A DNA stretch of 64,000 nt, taken from the NCBI RefSeq assembly GCF_016623585.1, contig NZ_JAEHFY010000002.1, positions 1 to 64,000 of the forward strand, in the 5' to 3' direction. The stretch comes from Pedobacter segetis (lineage in GTDB: Bacteria; Bacteroidota; Bacteroidia; Sphingobacteriales; Sphingobacteriaceae). The stretch's first letter is position 1. Every line of letters begins with the position of its first letter. A program made the position numbers and the translations under genes. Below are positions 34,178 through 42,225 of this stretch, in pieces. Under the pieces are notes generated by a model. It was not told where the DNA came from. It saw only the letters and a list, made by a program, of their open reading frames with translations, and ran no database searches.

Positions 34178-34262
34178 TTTTAACGGGCTGTCCGTTATAT
34201 CTTTTTTTGCAATTTGCAAATCGCATAAAGCAAAAAAAGGATGTCACTCCCATCCCTAACGC
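34171..34262. repeat. Structured intergenic repeat, copy B
   Basis: TTGGGCGTTTTAACGG starts it, CTTTTTTTGC (34201-34210) and GCAAAAAAAG (34230-34239) form a perfect 10-bp stem, and CATCCCTAACGC ends it. The outer ends GCGTT and AACGC can also pair. It shares its frame with copy A at 13767-13890. It lies between tpiA and prmA, in a gap of 163 bases. Confidence 0.65.
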
Positions 34263-34304
34263 TCTTATTAAGGTAATGATCTTAAATCCAAATTAAATCT
34301 TTTT

Positions 34305-35141
34305 ATGAATTATAAAGAACTAGTGTTCACTATTGTCTCTGATCAAGATTACCACCAAGATTTATTGATAGCCGCCTTAGGAGACATAGGTTTCGATACC
34401 TTTGAGGAAACGGATTTTGGTTTTAAAGCCTACATCCCTTCAGATAAATTGAACGAAAACGAAATTAAAGAGACGCTAAGCCCCTATCATGATCAATTTT
34501 CTTTTTCTTACGAGGTAAACCTTATCCCACAAAAGAATTGGAACCAAGTATGGGAAAGCAATTTTGAACCCATACAGATTAAAGACCAAGTTTATGTGAG
34601 GGCAAACTTTCATCAACCAAAACCTAGTTTTAAGCATGAAATTGTGATAGACCCAAAAATGGCTTTTGGTACGGGGCATCACCAAACAACTGCCATGATC
34701 ATGGAATATCTTTTAGAAATAGACTTAAATAATAAATCTGTTTTAGATATGGGATGCGGTACAGGGATTTTGGCAATTTTGGCCAGTAAATTAGGGGCAA
34801 AGGAACTGGTTGCCATAGATAACGATCAAATTTGTTATGAGAGTACTTTAGAAAACACCGTTCTAAATCATATTAAAAACATTGAAGCATTATGCGGTTC
34901 TAAAGAAGCTATACCAAACACGTTATATGATGTGATCTTAGCCAACATTAATAGAAATATCTTGATCGATCAAATGGAAAACTACGCTAAAGCTTTGAAA
35001 AGCGATGGCGAAATATTTTTTAGTGGCTTTTACCAAAGCCCCGATTTAGAAATTATAGAAACAGCGGCATCAAAATTTGGCTTAAAATACATTAGCCATA
35101 AAAAAAAGGATTTATGGGTGGCTGCAAAATTTATTAAATAA
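34305..35141 (+). CDS. prmA: Ribosomal protein L11 methyltransferase
   Basis: A 278-residue SAM-dependent methyltransferase. The catalytic domain shows KMAFGTGHHQTTAMIMEYL, the SAM motif LDMGCGTGILAILASKLGA and ANINRNIL. The N-terminal 120 residues are the substrate-recognition domain. PrmA methylates lysines and the N-terminus of ribosomal protein L11. Length fits. The next gene (Mpl-like) starts after five bases, so the two are probably co-transcribed. Confidence 0.94.
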   Translation: MNYKELVFTIVSDQDYHQDLLIAALGDIGFDTFEETDFGFKAYIPSDKLNENEIKETLSPYHDQFSFSYEVNLIPQKNWNQVWESNFEPIQIKDQVYVRANFHQPKPSFKHEIVIDPKMAFGTGHHQTTAMIMEYLLEIDLNNKSVLDMGCGTGILAILASKLGAKELVAIDNDQICYESTLENTVLNHIKNIEALCGSKEAIPNTLYDVILANINRNILIDQMENYAKALKSDGEIFFSGFYQSPDLEIIETAASKFGLKYISHKKKDLWVAAKFIK

Positions 35142-35146
35142 AAACT

Positions 35147-36511
35147 TTGAGGGTACATTTTATTGCCATTGGAGGTGCTGCTATGCACAATTTGGCTATC
35201 GCTTTACATTTAAAAGGTTTTAAAGTAACAGGTTCTGATGATGCTGTTTATGAACCTTCAAAAACCCGATTAAACAAACACGGCATTTTGCCAAAAGCAG
35301 AAGGGTGGCACCCACAAAATATCACAAAAGACCTAGATGCCATCATATTGGGTATGCATGCCCGGATTGATAACCCAGAACTATTAAGGGCGCAAGAATT
35401 AGGTCTTAAAGTTTATTCTTACCCAGAGTATGTATATGAGCAATCTAAAGATAAATTAAGGGTTGTTGTAGGCGGCAGCCACGGCAAAACAACCATTACC
35501 TCCATGGTTTTGCATGTACTCAACTATCATCGTAAAGATTTTGATTATTTAGTGGGTGCGCAGATTGCCGGTTTTGATAATATGGTAAAATTATCAGGTG
35601 CACCAATCATTGTGATCGAAGGGGATGAATATTTAGCTTCACCAATAGACAGAAGACCAAAATTCCATCTTTACAACGCAAATATCGGTATCATAAGCGG
35701 TGTGGCATGGGACCATATCAATGTTTTCCCAACTTTTGAGAGTTACAAAAATCAATTTAGCTTGTTTATTGATACCATAACACCAAACGGCACATTGATC
35801 TATTGTGAAGAAGACGATGTTTTAAAAGATTTGGTAAACCTGCATCAATTTAAAAACAAGCTGGAAAAAATCCCATACCACACTCCTTTATTTGAGATTA
35901 AAAGCGGGAAAACTTATTTAAAAACCAAACAAGGAGAACTTGGGATAAACATTTTTGGCAAGCATAACCTAATGAACCTTAACGCGGCTAAATTGGCCTG
36001 CGAAAAAATTGGTTTAAGTAACGAGGAGTTTTATGAGGCTATTGTTTCTTTTGCCGGTGCGGCAAAGCGTTTAGAGCTTTTGGCACAAAACGAAACAAGC
36101 GTGGTTTATAAAGATTTTGCCCATTCTCCTTCAAAATTGAAAGCAACTATTGAAGCGGTTAAAGAGCAATATCCCGACAGAAAATTAATTGCCTGTATAG
36201 AATTGTATACTTTTAGTAGTTTAAATGAGGATTTTTTAGAAGAATATGCCGGTACCATGAATGGCGCAGATATTGCTATTGTATTTGTAGATGAGAAAAC
36301 CTTCTTTCAAAAAAGTTTAAAACCGTTTTCTGAAAATAAAGTCATAAAAGCGTTTTCTAACGATAAAATAAAGTTTTTTAATCAAGCAGAAAAAATAAAA
36401 GGTTACTTAGAATCGTTAGAAATTAAAAATACTAATTTATTGATGATGAGTTCTGGGATTTTTGGAGGTATTGATTTAGTTACATTGGCTAAATCTATGT
36501 TAAAGAAATAA
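35147..36511 (+). CDS. mpl: Mur ligase family protein, Mpl-like (UDP-MurNAc:tripeptide ligase)
   Basis: A 454-residue Mur ligase. VHFIAIGGAAMHNLA is the N-terminal nucleotide fold, VVGGSHGKTTITSMV the ATP P-loop, EGDEYLASPID and WDHINVFPTFE the middle-domain landmarks, and DFAHSPSKLKAT starts the C-terminal domain. This pattern fits Mpl, which joins recycled murein tripeptide to UDP-MurNAc. It starts with TTG at 35147; no ATG lies before the conserved N-terminus. The distinction from MurC rests on overall pattern. Confidence 0.88.
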   Translation: MRVHFIAIGGAAMHNLAIALHLKGFKVTGSDDAVYEPSKTRLNKHGILPKAEGWHPQNITKDLDAIILGMHARIDNPELLRAQELGLKVYSYPEYVYEQSKDKLRVVVGGSHGKTTITSMVLHVLNYHRKDFDYLVGAQIAGFDNMVKLSGAPIIVIEGDEYLASPIDRRPKFHLYNANIGIISGVAWDHINVFPTFESYKNQFSLFIDTITPNGTLIYCEEDDVLKDLVNLHQFKNKLEKIPYHTPLFEIKSGKTYLKTKQGELGINIFGKHNLMNLNAAKLACEKIGLSNEEFYEAIVSFAGAAKRLELLAQNETSVVYKDFAHSPSKLKATIEAVKEQYPDRKLIACIELYTFSSLNEDFLEEYAGTMNGADIAIVFVDEKTFFQKSLKPFSENKVIKAFSNDKIKFFNQAEKIKGYLESLEIKNTNLLMMSSGIFGGIDLVTLAKSMLKK

Positions 36512-36574
36512 TTTGTTCATATCTTTGTATAAATTAACTTTTAAGTAAGTGTTTTAATAAATAATGTTTAAGAG

Positions 36575-36916
36575 ATGAAATTTTTAGGAAAAAAAATTAG
36601 GCTATTAAGGCATCAAAAGGGATGGAGCCAAGAAGACGTTGCAAGGCAACTAGATATATCTATACCCGCATTCTCTAAAATTGAGACTGGTATTACAGAT
36701 ATAAACATATCGCGATTAGAACAAATTTCTGCACTTTTTAATTTAAGTGTGGTACAATTGTTAACTTATAACGATCCTGAGCAAGAGATAAAAAATGCTT
36801 CAGATTTAGAACTTGTAACCAAAAAGCTTCAGGATAGAGATTCTGAAATAATAGAATTACAGAAAAAAGTGATCGAGCTTTACGAAGAGATCAGAAACGT
36901 TAAAAGTTTCGTTTAA
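36575..36916 (+). CDS. XRE family transcriptional regulator with coiled-coil tail
   Basis: A 113-residue protein. Residues 3-63 form a Cro/CI-type helix-turn-helix (KKIRLLRHQKGWSQEDVARQ to LSVVQLL). The C-terminal 45 residues form an alpha-helical coiled coil rich in Lys, Glu and Leu, likely for dimerisation. A TATCTTTG at 36520-36527 upstream resembles a -7 box. A terminator follows immediately. The target genes are unknown. Confidence 0.88.
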   Translation: MKFLGKKIRLLRHQKGWSQEDVARQLDISIPAFSKIETGITDINISRLEQISALFNLSVVQLLTYNDPEQEIKNASDLELVTKKLQDRDSEIIELQKKVIELYEEIRNVKSFV

Positions 36917-36921
36917 AAAAA

Positions 36922-36948
36922 AGTCCTAAATTTTAGGACTTTTTTTTA
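36922..36948. terminator. Bidirectional terminator between XRE gene and nfu
   Basis: AGTCCTAAA (36922-36930) and TTTAGGACT (36932-36940) form a stem with almost no loop and sit between an A run and a T run. It can terminate the XRE gene on the plus strand and the convergent Nfu-like gene on the minus strand. Confidence 0.75.
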
Positions 36949-36961
36949 ACTGTTTTTTGCT

Positions 36962-37513
36962 TTATAAAGCCTCAGATACAACTTCTTTTACCTCTGGTAT
37001 CATTCTTTGCAATAAGCTTTGAATACCAGATTTTAGCGTTATTGTTGAAGATGGGCATCCACTACAAGAACCTCTTAATTCTACGGTAACAATACCATCA
37101 TTAAAAGAACGATAACTGATTGCACCACCATCTTGTTCTACGGCGGGCCTTACATAATCATTTAAAATCTGTTGAATTTTAATCTCGGTCTCCGTTCCTT
37201 CAAAGTTTAAATTTTCTTCCTCTGTATTTTCTTGAACGGCATATTCTGATTCTATCGCACCTTTTATAAATTCTTTTAATAGAGGCTCTATATCTGCCCA
37301 TGCAGCATCTTCTGTTTTAGTAACCGTAACAAAATTACTGGCAAAAAATACCCCGTTTACAAAATTGAATTTATAGAGCTCTGTTGCAAATTTAGAATGC
37401 TCTGCACTTTCTTTTGTTGAGAAATCTACACTACCATTGATCAACAATTTATTTACTATAAATTTCATTGTTGCAGGGTTGGGGGTAGATTCTGTATATA
37501 CGGTAATGTTCAT
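36962..37513 (-). CDS. NifU-like Fe-S biogenesis protein (Nfu type)
   Basis: A 183-residue protein in two parts. The N-terminal Nfu_N domain (VYTESTPNPATMKF at the start) is followed, after about residue 105, by a C-terminal NifU-type domain with the Cys-x-x-Cys of RGSCSGCPSS. It carries and delivers Fe-S clusters, working with the isc genes at 28412-30577. I chose the ATG at 37513 because it gives the family start MNITVYTESTPNP; eleven more codons upstream are open. purB follows upstream on the same strand. Confidence 0.92.
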   Translation of the reverse strand: MNITVYTESTPNPATMKFIVNKLLINGSVDFSTKESAEHSKFATELYKFNFVNGVFFASNFVTVTKTEDAAWADIEPLLKEFIKGAIESEYAVQENTEEENLNFEGTETEIKIQQILNDYVRPAVEQDGGAISYRSFNDGIVTVELRGSCSGCPSSTITLKSGIQSLLQRMIPEVKEVVSEAL

Positions 37514-37593
37514 ATCAAAAATATTTTTTGTAAAAGTACTCATCAATAAATAAAGCCAAGCCTTACTGTTTTGTTTTTACCTCAACATGACTA

Positions 37594-38937
37594 TTAAATA
37601 CCTGTATAATTAGAAGGATTTATCGCTTTCAATTCTTTTTTCACATCATCTTTTATAGCTAAGCCATCTATAAAACTGGCCATTGTATCAGCATTAATTT
37701 GGGTATTGGTACGTGTTAAATCTTTTAAAGCCTCATAAGGGTTAGGATAATTTTCACGCCTTAAGATAGTTTGGATGGCTTCTGCAACTACTGCCCAATT
37801 ATTATCTAGATCTTTCTGAATTTCTGCCTGATTTAACAATAACTTGTTTAAACCTTTAATGGTAGATTTTAAAGAAATGATGGTGTGTGCTAAAGGTACG
37901 CCTATATTTCTTAACACGGTAGAATCTGTTAAGTCTCTCTGTAACCTGCTAACAGGTAATTTTGCCGATAAATGTTCTAATAGTGCATTGGCAATGCCAA
38001 TATTGCCTTCAGAGTTTTCAAAATCTATAGGGTTTACCTTATGTGGCATGGCCGATGAGCCAACTTCTCCATCTTTAATCTTTTGTTTAAAATAATTCAT
38101 AGAGATGTAAGTCCAAAAATCTCTATTTAGATCTAGAATGATCGTGTTGATGCGTTTTATGCCATCAAATTGTGCTGCCAAGTAATCATAATGTTCTATT
38201 TGGGTTGTATTTTGTAAACGTTTTAATTTAAGCCTGTTATTCACAAAATCATTCCCGAAATTTTTCCAATTGATTAAAGGAAAAGCAACATGATGGGCAT
38301 TAAAATTACCGGTGGCCCCACCAAATTTAGCTCCGTAAGGAATGGCTTTTAACAGCTCAACCTGGTTTTCTATCCTTTCTATAAAAACCGTTATTTCTTT
38401 ACCTAAACGAGTAGGAGAAGCTGGCTGCCCATGGGTATGCGCCAACATAGAAACATGATCCCATTCTTTTGCTAAATCTTTTAAGGTATGGATAAGTTCT
38501 TGCAATTGCGGATAATAAACAACCATCATCCCAGCTTTAAATGAATAAGGAATGGCGGTATTGTTAATATCTTGAGAGGTTAACCCAAAATGGATATATT
38601 CTTTATATTGGGATAATTTTAGTTGATCAAATTTTTCTTTGATAAAATATTCTACCGCCTTTACGTCATGGTTGGTTACTTTTTCTATCTCTTTAATTTT
38701 TAGAACATCATCTTGTGATAAATTGATGATTTCTGATTTAATAGCTTCTAAATTGTATTTCTTTAAACCATTTAAAGCAGGTATGGGCAGCTCGCTTAAG
38801 GCTAAAAAGTACTCCATTTCTACAAAAACCCTAAATTTAATAAGGGCAGCTTCTGAAAAATAGTGGCTTAGATTTTCGGTTTGTTTATGATAACGGCCAT
38901 CTATTGGCGATATGGCGTTTAAACTAGCATCGTTCAT
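37594..38937 (-). CDS. purB: Adenylosuccinate lyase
   Basis: A 447-residue fumarase-superfamily lyase. The three signature regions are present: HFGLTSQDINNTA (S-loop region with catalytic residues), LAHTHGQPASPTRLG, and the signature loop GEVGSSAMPHKVNPIDFENSEGN (read with gaps here). It splits adenylosuccinate and SAICAR in purine synthesis. I chose ATG 38937 (MNDASLNAISPIDGRY) because it gives the family start. A TetR regulator lies divergently upstream. Confidence 0.95.
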   Translation of the reverse strand: MNDASLNAISPIDGRYHKQTENLSHYFSEAALIKFRVFVEMEYFLALSELPIPALNGLKKYNLEAIKSEIINLSQDDVLKIKEIEKVTNHDVKAVEYFIKEKFDQLKLSQYKEYIHFGLTSQDINNTAIPYSFKAGMMVVYYPQLQELIHTLKDLAKEWDHVSMLAHTHGQPASPTRLGKEITVFIERIENQVELLKAIPYGAKFGGATGNFNAHHVAFPLINWKNFGNDFVNNRLKLKRLQNTTQIEHYDYLAAQFDGIKRINTIILDLNRDFWTYISMNYFKQKIKDGEVGSSAMPHKVNPIDFENSEGNIGIANALLEHLSAKLPVSRLQRDLTDSTVLRNIGVPLAHTIISLKSTIKGLNKLLLNQAEIQKDLDNNWAVVAEAIQTILRRENYPNPYEALKDLTRTNTQINADTMASFIDGLAIKDDVKKELKAINPSNYTGI

Positions 38938-39050
38938 TTTTTGCGTTTTGCTGCAAAAATACAAAAATGGATGGCTTACTGTAATCAAATTTGAAATTGT
39001 AATTTAATTGCAACGAAAATAAACCAAATTAAAATATCGATAAAATAAAC

Positions 39051-39087
39051 GGAAACTTTGGAAATGTAAAAAGTTTCCATAGTTTTG
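39051..39087 (+). promoter_or_regulatory. Operator and promoter of the TetR/RND efflux operon
   Basis: TTTG at 39057-39060 and TAGTTTTG at 39080-39087, 19 bases apart, fit the Bacteroidota promoter consensus. A perfect 9-bp inverted repeat, GGAAACTTT (39051-39059) and AAAGTTTCC (39070-39078), with a 10-base centre overlaps both the -33 box and the spacer. This is the expected position of an operator for the TetR repressor that the transcript encodes first. Confidence 0.65.
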
Positions 39088-39097
39088 TGCTCGAATT

Positions 39098-39721
39098 ATG
39101 ACAGAGAATATCGAAACCTATATTTTAGAAGAAGCCGAAAAGCTTTTTATGAAATACGGAACAAAAAGCATTACCATGGATGATATTGCCAAGCAGTTGG
39201 GGATGTCTAAAAAAACCATCTATGCAAACTTTAAAGATAAGGATGAGTTGGTTACCAACTTAATTATCTCAATGATGCAAAAAGATGAGTGCAACATGGC
39301 AGAATTGACCAATAAATCTGAAAATGCGATAGATGAGATTTTTTTGATGATGGATTTTTTGAAAGAGATGTTGGCTAATATCAACCCCGTAATTTTTTAT
39401 GATTTAGAAAAATATCATAACAAAGCCTATAAGATCATGATGGAATTCCATGAAAACCATATCTATAAAAACGTTAAAATTTGCTTAGAGAGAGGGATCA
39501 AAGAAAATGTTTTTAGGGACGACATCAATACAGAAATATTATCCCATGCTAGGGTGGCGCAAATTAATTGGACTTTTGAAACAGATCTGATAAGGAGCGG
39601 TAAACATAGTCTTTATGAAGTGATACAAGAACTAACCACACATTTCCTTTTTGGGATTTGCACACTAAGTGGACATATCTTAATCAATAATTATACAAAC
39701 AAGAACAAACAAACCATATAA
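39098..39721 (+). CDS. TetR family transcriptional repressor of efflux operon
   Basis: A 207-residue regulator. The N-terminal helix-turn-helix is KSITMDDIAKQLGMSKKTIYANFKD (read over residues about 22-46); the rest is the ligand-binding and dimer domain. It is the first gene of a four-gene operon with an RND efflux pump, and its stop overlaps the TolC-like start by one base (TAATG). The inverted repeat at 39051-39078 over the promoter is its probable operator, so it would repress itself and the pump until a ligand binds. Confidence 0.93.
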   Translation: MTENIETYILEEAEKLFMKYGTKSITMDDIAKQLGMSKKTIYANFKDKDELVTNLIISMMQKDECNMAELTNKSENAIDEIFLMMDFLKEMLANINPVIFYDLEKYHNKAYKIMMEFHENHIYKNVKICLERGIKENVFRDDINTEILSHARVAQINWTFETDLIRSGKHSLYEVIQELTTHFLFGICTLSGHILINNYTNKNKQTI

Positions 39722-41061
39722 TGAAAACAAAAACAATGCTGATTACGGCTTTTTTAAGTTTAACTATTGGGAGTTTAATGGCGCAAACAGATACTGCCAA
39801 AACTTACAATTATAATTTAGAGCAATGTATAGAATATGCTTACGGGCACCAAACGGCCTTATTAAATGCTGCTTTAGATCAAAAGATAGCCGATGCCAAG
39901 GTAAAAGAAACCATCGGGATTGGTTTGCCGCAGATTAGCGGTACTGCAGATTTTAAGGATTTCTTAAAAGTACCAACCTCTTTACTGCCAGGTGAATTCT
40001 TTAACCAACCAGGAACCTATATTCCAGTAAAATTTGGGGTCAAGTACAATTCTAGCCTAGGTGCTTCCATCAACCAATTATTATTTGATGGTAGTTATAT
40101 TGTAGGTTTACAGGCATCAAAAACATATAAAGAGCTTTCACAAAGGGCTTATAACCGATCTAAGATTGAAACCAACGTAGCTGTAACAAAAGCTTTTTAC
40201 ATGGTTTTGGTAAATAATAAACAGATTGATCTATTAAATGCCAACATTGCGCAATTGAAAGACCAACTAGATCAAACACAGGCCTTGTTTGATAACGGCT
40301 TTGCAGAAAAAATTGATGCGGATAGGCTAAAAGTTTTATATAATAACTTAACCACAGAGAAAGAGAACGTTTTGCGTTCTTTAGAATTGGGTAAAAGTAT
40401 GTTGAAGTTTCAAATGGGAATGCCAGTTGATGATAATTTATCACTAAAGGGATCTATTGAAGGAGTAAAATTAGATAAGAATTCTATTTTGGCCGATAGC
40501 ACCGCCTATGCCAATAGGGTTGAGTATGCACTATCGCAAACACAGCTTAAACTTAACCAGTTAGATTTAAAAAGGTATAAATCTCAGTTTCTCCCTAGCT
40601 TATCTGCTTTTGGGAATGGCTCATATCAATACCAGAACAACAATTTTAGTGATCTGTATGATAAAAGCTTTCCTACGGTAGTTGTTGGGCTACAATTAAA
40701 TGTCCCGATTTTTAGTGGCCTACAAAAAATTAACAGGGTAAAACAAGCGGAGTTTACTGTCTTAAAATCAAAAAATGATCTGTACAATACCAAAAACTCT
40801 TTGAATTTAGACATTAAGAATAGCATTACCACTTACACAAACAGCATTAACTCTCTAGAGAACCAACAAAGGAATTTAGATTTAGCCAATGATGTTTTAA
40901 GGGTTTCTAAGATAAAGTACGAACAAGGCGTGGGTTCTTCTATAGAGGTAACCCAAGCCCAAACATCGCTTAAAGAAGCAGAAAACAATTACATAAACGC
41001 ACTTTACAATGCCTTGATCAGCAAAGTGGATACAGAAAGAGCAACAGGAAAAATTAATTAA
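39721..41061 (+). CDS. TolC-like outer-membrane efflux protein
   Basis: A 446-residue outer-membrane channel. A signal peptide covers residues 1-21 (MAQTDT site). Two repeats of alpha-hairpin and beta-barrel halves follow, each with long coiled-coil helices, as in TolC. It overlaps the TetR stop by one base and is followed by the adaptor gene after 27 bases. It would form the outer conduit of the efflux system, with the adaptor and pump encoded downstream. Confidence 0.93.
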   Translation: MKTKTMLITAFLSLTIGSLMAQTDTAKTYNYNLEQCIEYAYGHQTALLNAALDQKIADAKVKETIGIGLPQISGTADFKDFLKVPTSLLPGEFFNQPGTYIPVKFGVKYNSSLGASINQLLFDGSYIVGLQASKTYKELSQRAYNRSKIETNVAVTKAFYMVLVNNKQIDLLNANIAQLKDQLDQTQALFDNGFAEKIDADRLKVLYNNLTTEKENVLRSLELGKSMLKFQMGMPVDDNLSLKGSIEGVKLDKNSILADSTAYANRVEYALSQTQLKLNQLDLKRYKSQFLPSLSAFGNGSYQYQNNNFSDLYDKSFPTVVVGLQLNVPIFSGLQKINRVKQAEFTVLKSKNDLYNTKNSLNLDIKNSITTYTNSINSLENQQRNLDLANDVLRVSKIKYEQGVGSSIEVTQAQTSLKEAENNYINALYNALISKVDTERATGKIN

Positions 41062-41088
41062 AGCAAACCTTATCATATCAATAAAATC

Positions 41089-42177
41089 ATGAAAAAAATA
41101 TTAATCGCATCGCTGGTACTGTTTTTAGCAGCTTGCGGAAACAAATCAAAAGATAAAAAAGCCGAGCTAGAAAAATTGAAGAAAGAGCAGGCGGACATCA
41201 GTGGCAAAATTGCCGATTTAGAACAGGAAATTGGTGCCAAGAAGGAAATTATTACCAAAGATGTAAATGTTTATGAGGTAAAGACATCGCCATTTAAAAA
41301 TTATATTGAAATACAAGGTAAAATTGATGCCGAGAAAAACGTACAGGTAACGCCAGAAGCTGCAGGTGTAATTACCAAAGTGTATGCTTCTATTGGCCAA
41401 AACGTTTCTGCAGGGCAAATTTTAGCACAGATAGATGATGCGGTTCTTCGCCAAAATATGGCTCAGTTACAAACACAATTAGATTTGGCAACCAATTTAT
41501 TTAAAAGGCAAAAAAATCTTTGGGATCAAAAAATTGGTACAGAGGTACAATATTTAAACGCAAAATCTCAAAAAGAAGGTTTAGAAAAGCAAATGGGCGT
41601 TTTAAAACAACAAGCAGACTTGTATAAAATCAAATCGCCCATTTCCGGTACCATAGATCAAATGGATTATAAGGTAGGGCAAGCCGTACAACCCGGGGCA
41701 CCGGGCATAAGGGTTGTAAATGCCAATGATCTAAAAGCAAAAGCATTAGTTTCTGAAACCTATGCCGGTAGAATTAACCAAGGCGATGAGGTTATTGTTG
41801 TAGTGCCAGATGCCACAGATTCTGTTAAAACAAAAATCTCTTTTGCGGCAAAAACCATTGACCCAATGAGCAGGAGTTTTGCCGTAGAGGTAAAATTGCC
41901 TAGTAAAAAATCGTTTAGGCCAAATATGTTGGCAGTTTTAAAAATTGTTGATTATGCCAACCAAAAAGCAACGGTTGTACCAATTAAAGCAATACAAAAA
42001 TCAGAAACCGGTGATTACCTAATGTTGGATGATAATGGGAAAGCTAAAAAAGTAGAAGTAAAAGTAGGCAATATCTATAACGGCGTAGCAGAAATATTAG
42101 AGGGTATAAAGCCTGGGGATAAAGTAATTACGGTAGGTTTAAATGGCCTTAACGAAGGCGATAACGTTAAACTTTAG
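41089..42177 (+). CDS. RND efflux periplasmic adaptor lipoprotein (membrane fusion protein)
   Basis: A 362-residue protein with a lipoprotein signal, Cys16 in LFLAACG. Residues 25-48 form a coiled coil; then comes a lipoyl-like beta-barrel and hairpin region (VTPEAAGVITKVYASIGQNVSAGQ and onwards), and a C-terminal beta domain ending in VITVGLNGLNEGD. It joins the inner-membrane pump to the TolC-like channel. The length and layout are typical for HlyD-like adaptors of the MdtA/AcrA type. It is lipid-anchored, unlike many Gram-negative homologues. Confidence 0.93.
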   Translation: MKKILIASLVLFLAACGNKSKDKKAELEKLKKEQADISGKIADLEQEIGAKKEIITKDVNVYEVKTSPFKNYIEIQGKIDAEKNVQVTPEAAGVITKVYASIGQNVSAGQILAQIDDAVLRQNMAQLQTQLDLATNLFKRQKNLWDQKIGTEVQYLNAKSQKEGLEKQMGVLKQQADLYKIKSPISGTIDQMDYKVGQAVQPGAPGIRVVNANDLKAKALVSETYAGRINQGDEVIVVVPDATDSVKTKISFAAKTIDPMSRSFAVEVKLPSKKSFRPNMLAVLKIVDYANQKATVVPIKAIQKSETGDYLMLDDNGKAKKVEVKVGNIYNGVAEILEGIKPGDKVITVGLNGLNEGDNVKL

Positions 42178-42225
42178 AAGATCATTCTCATAAAAGATGG
42201 TAACATCATTTTAATTAATAGCTAA

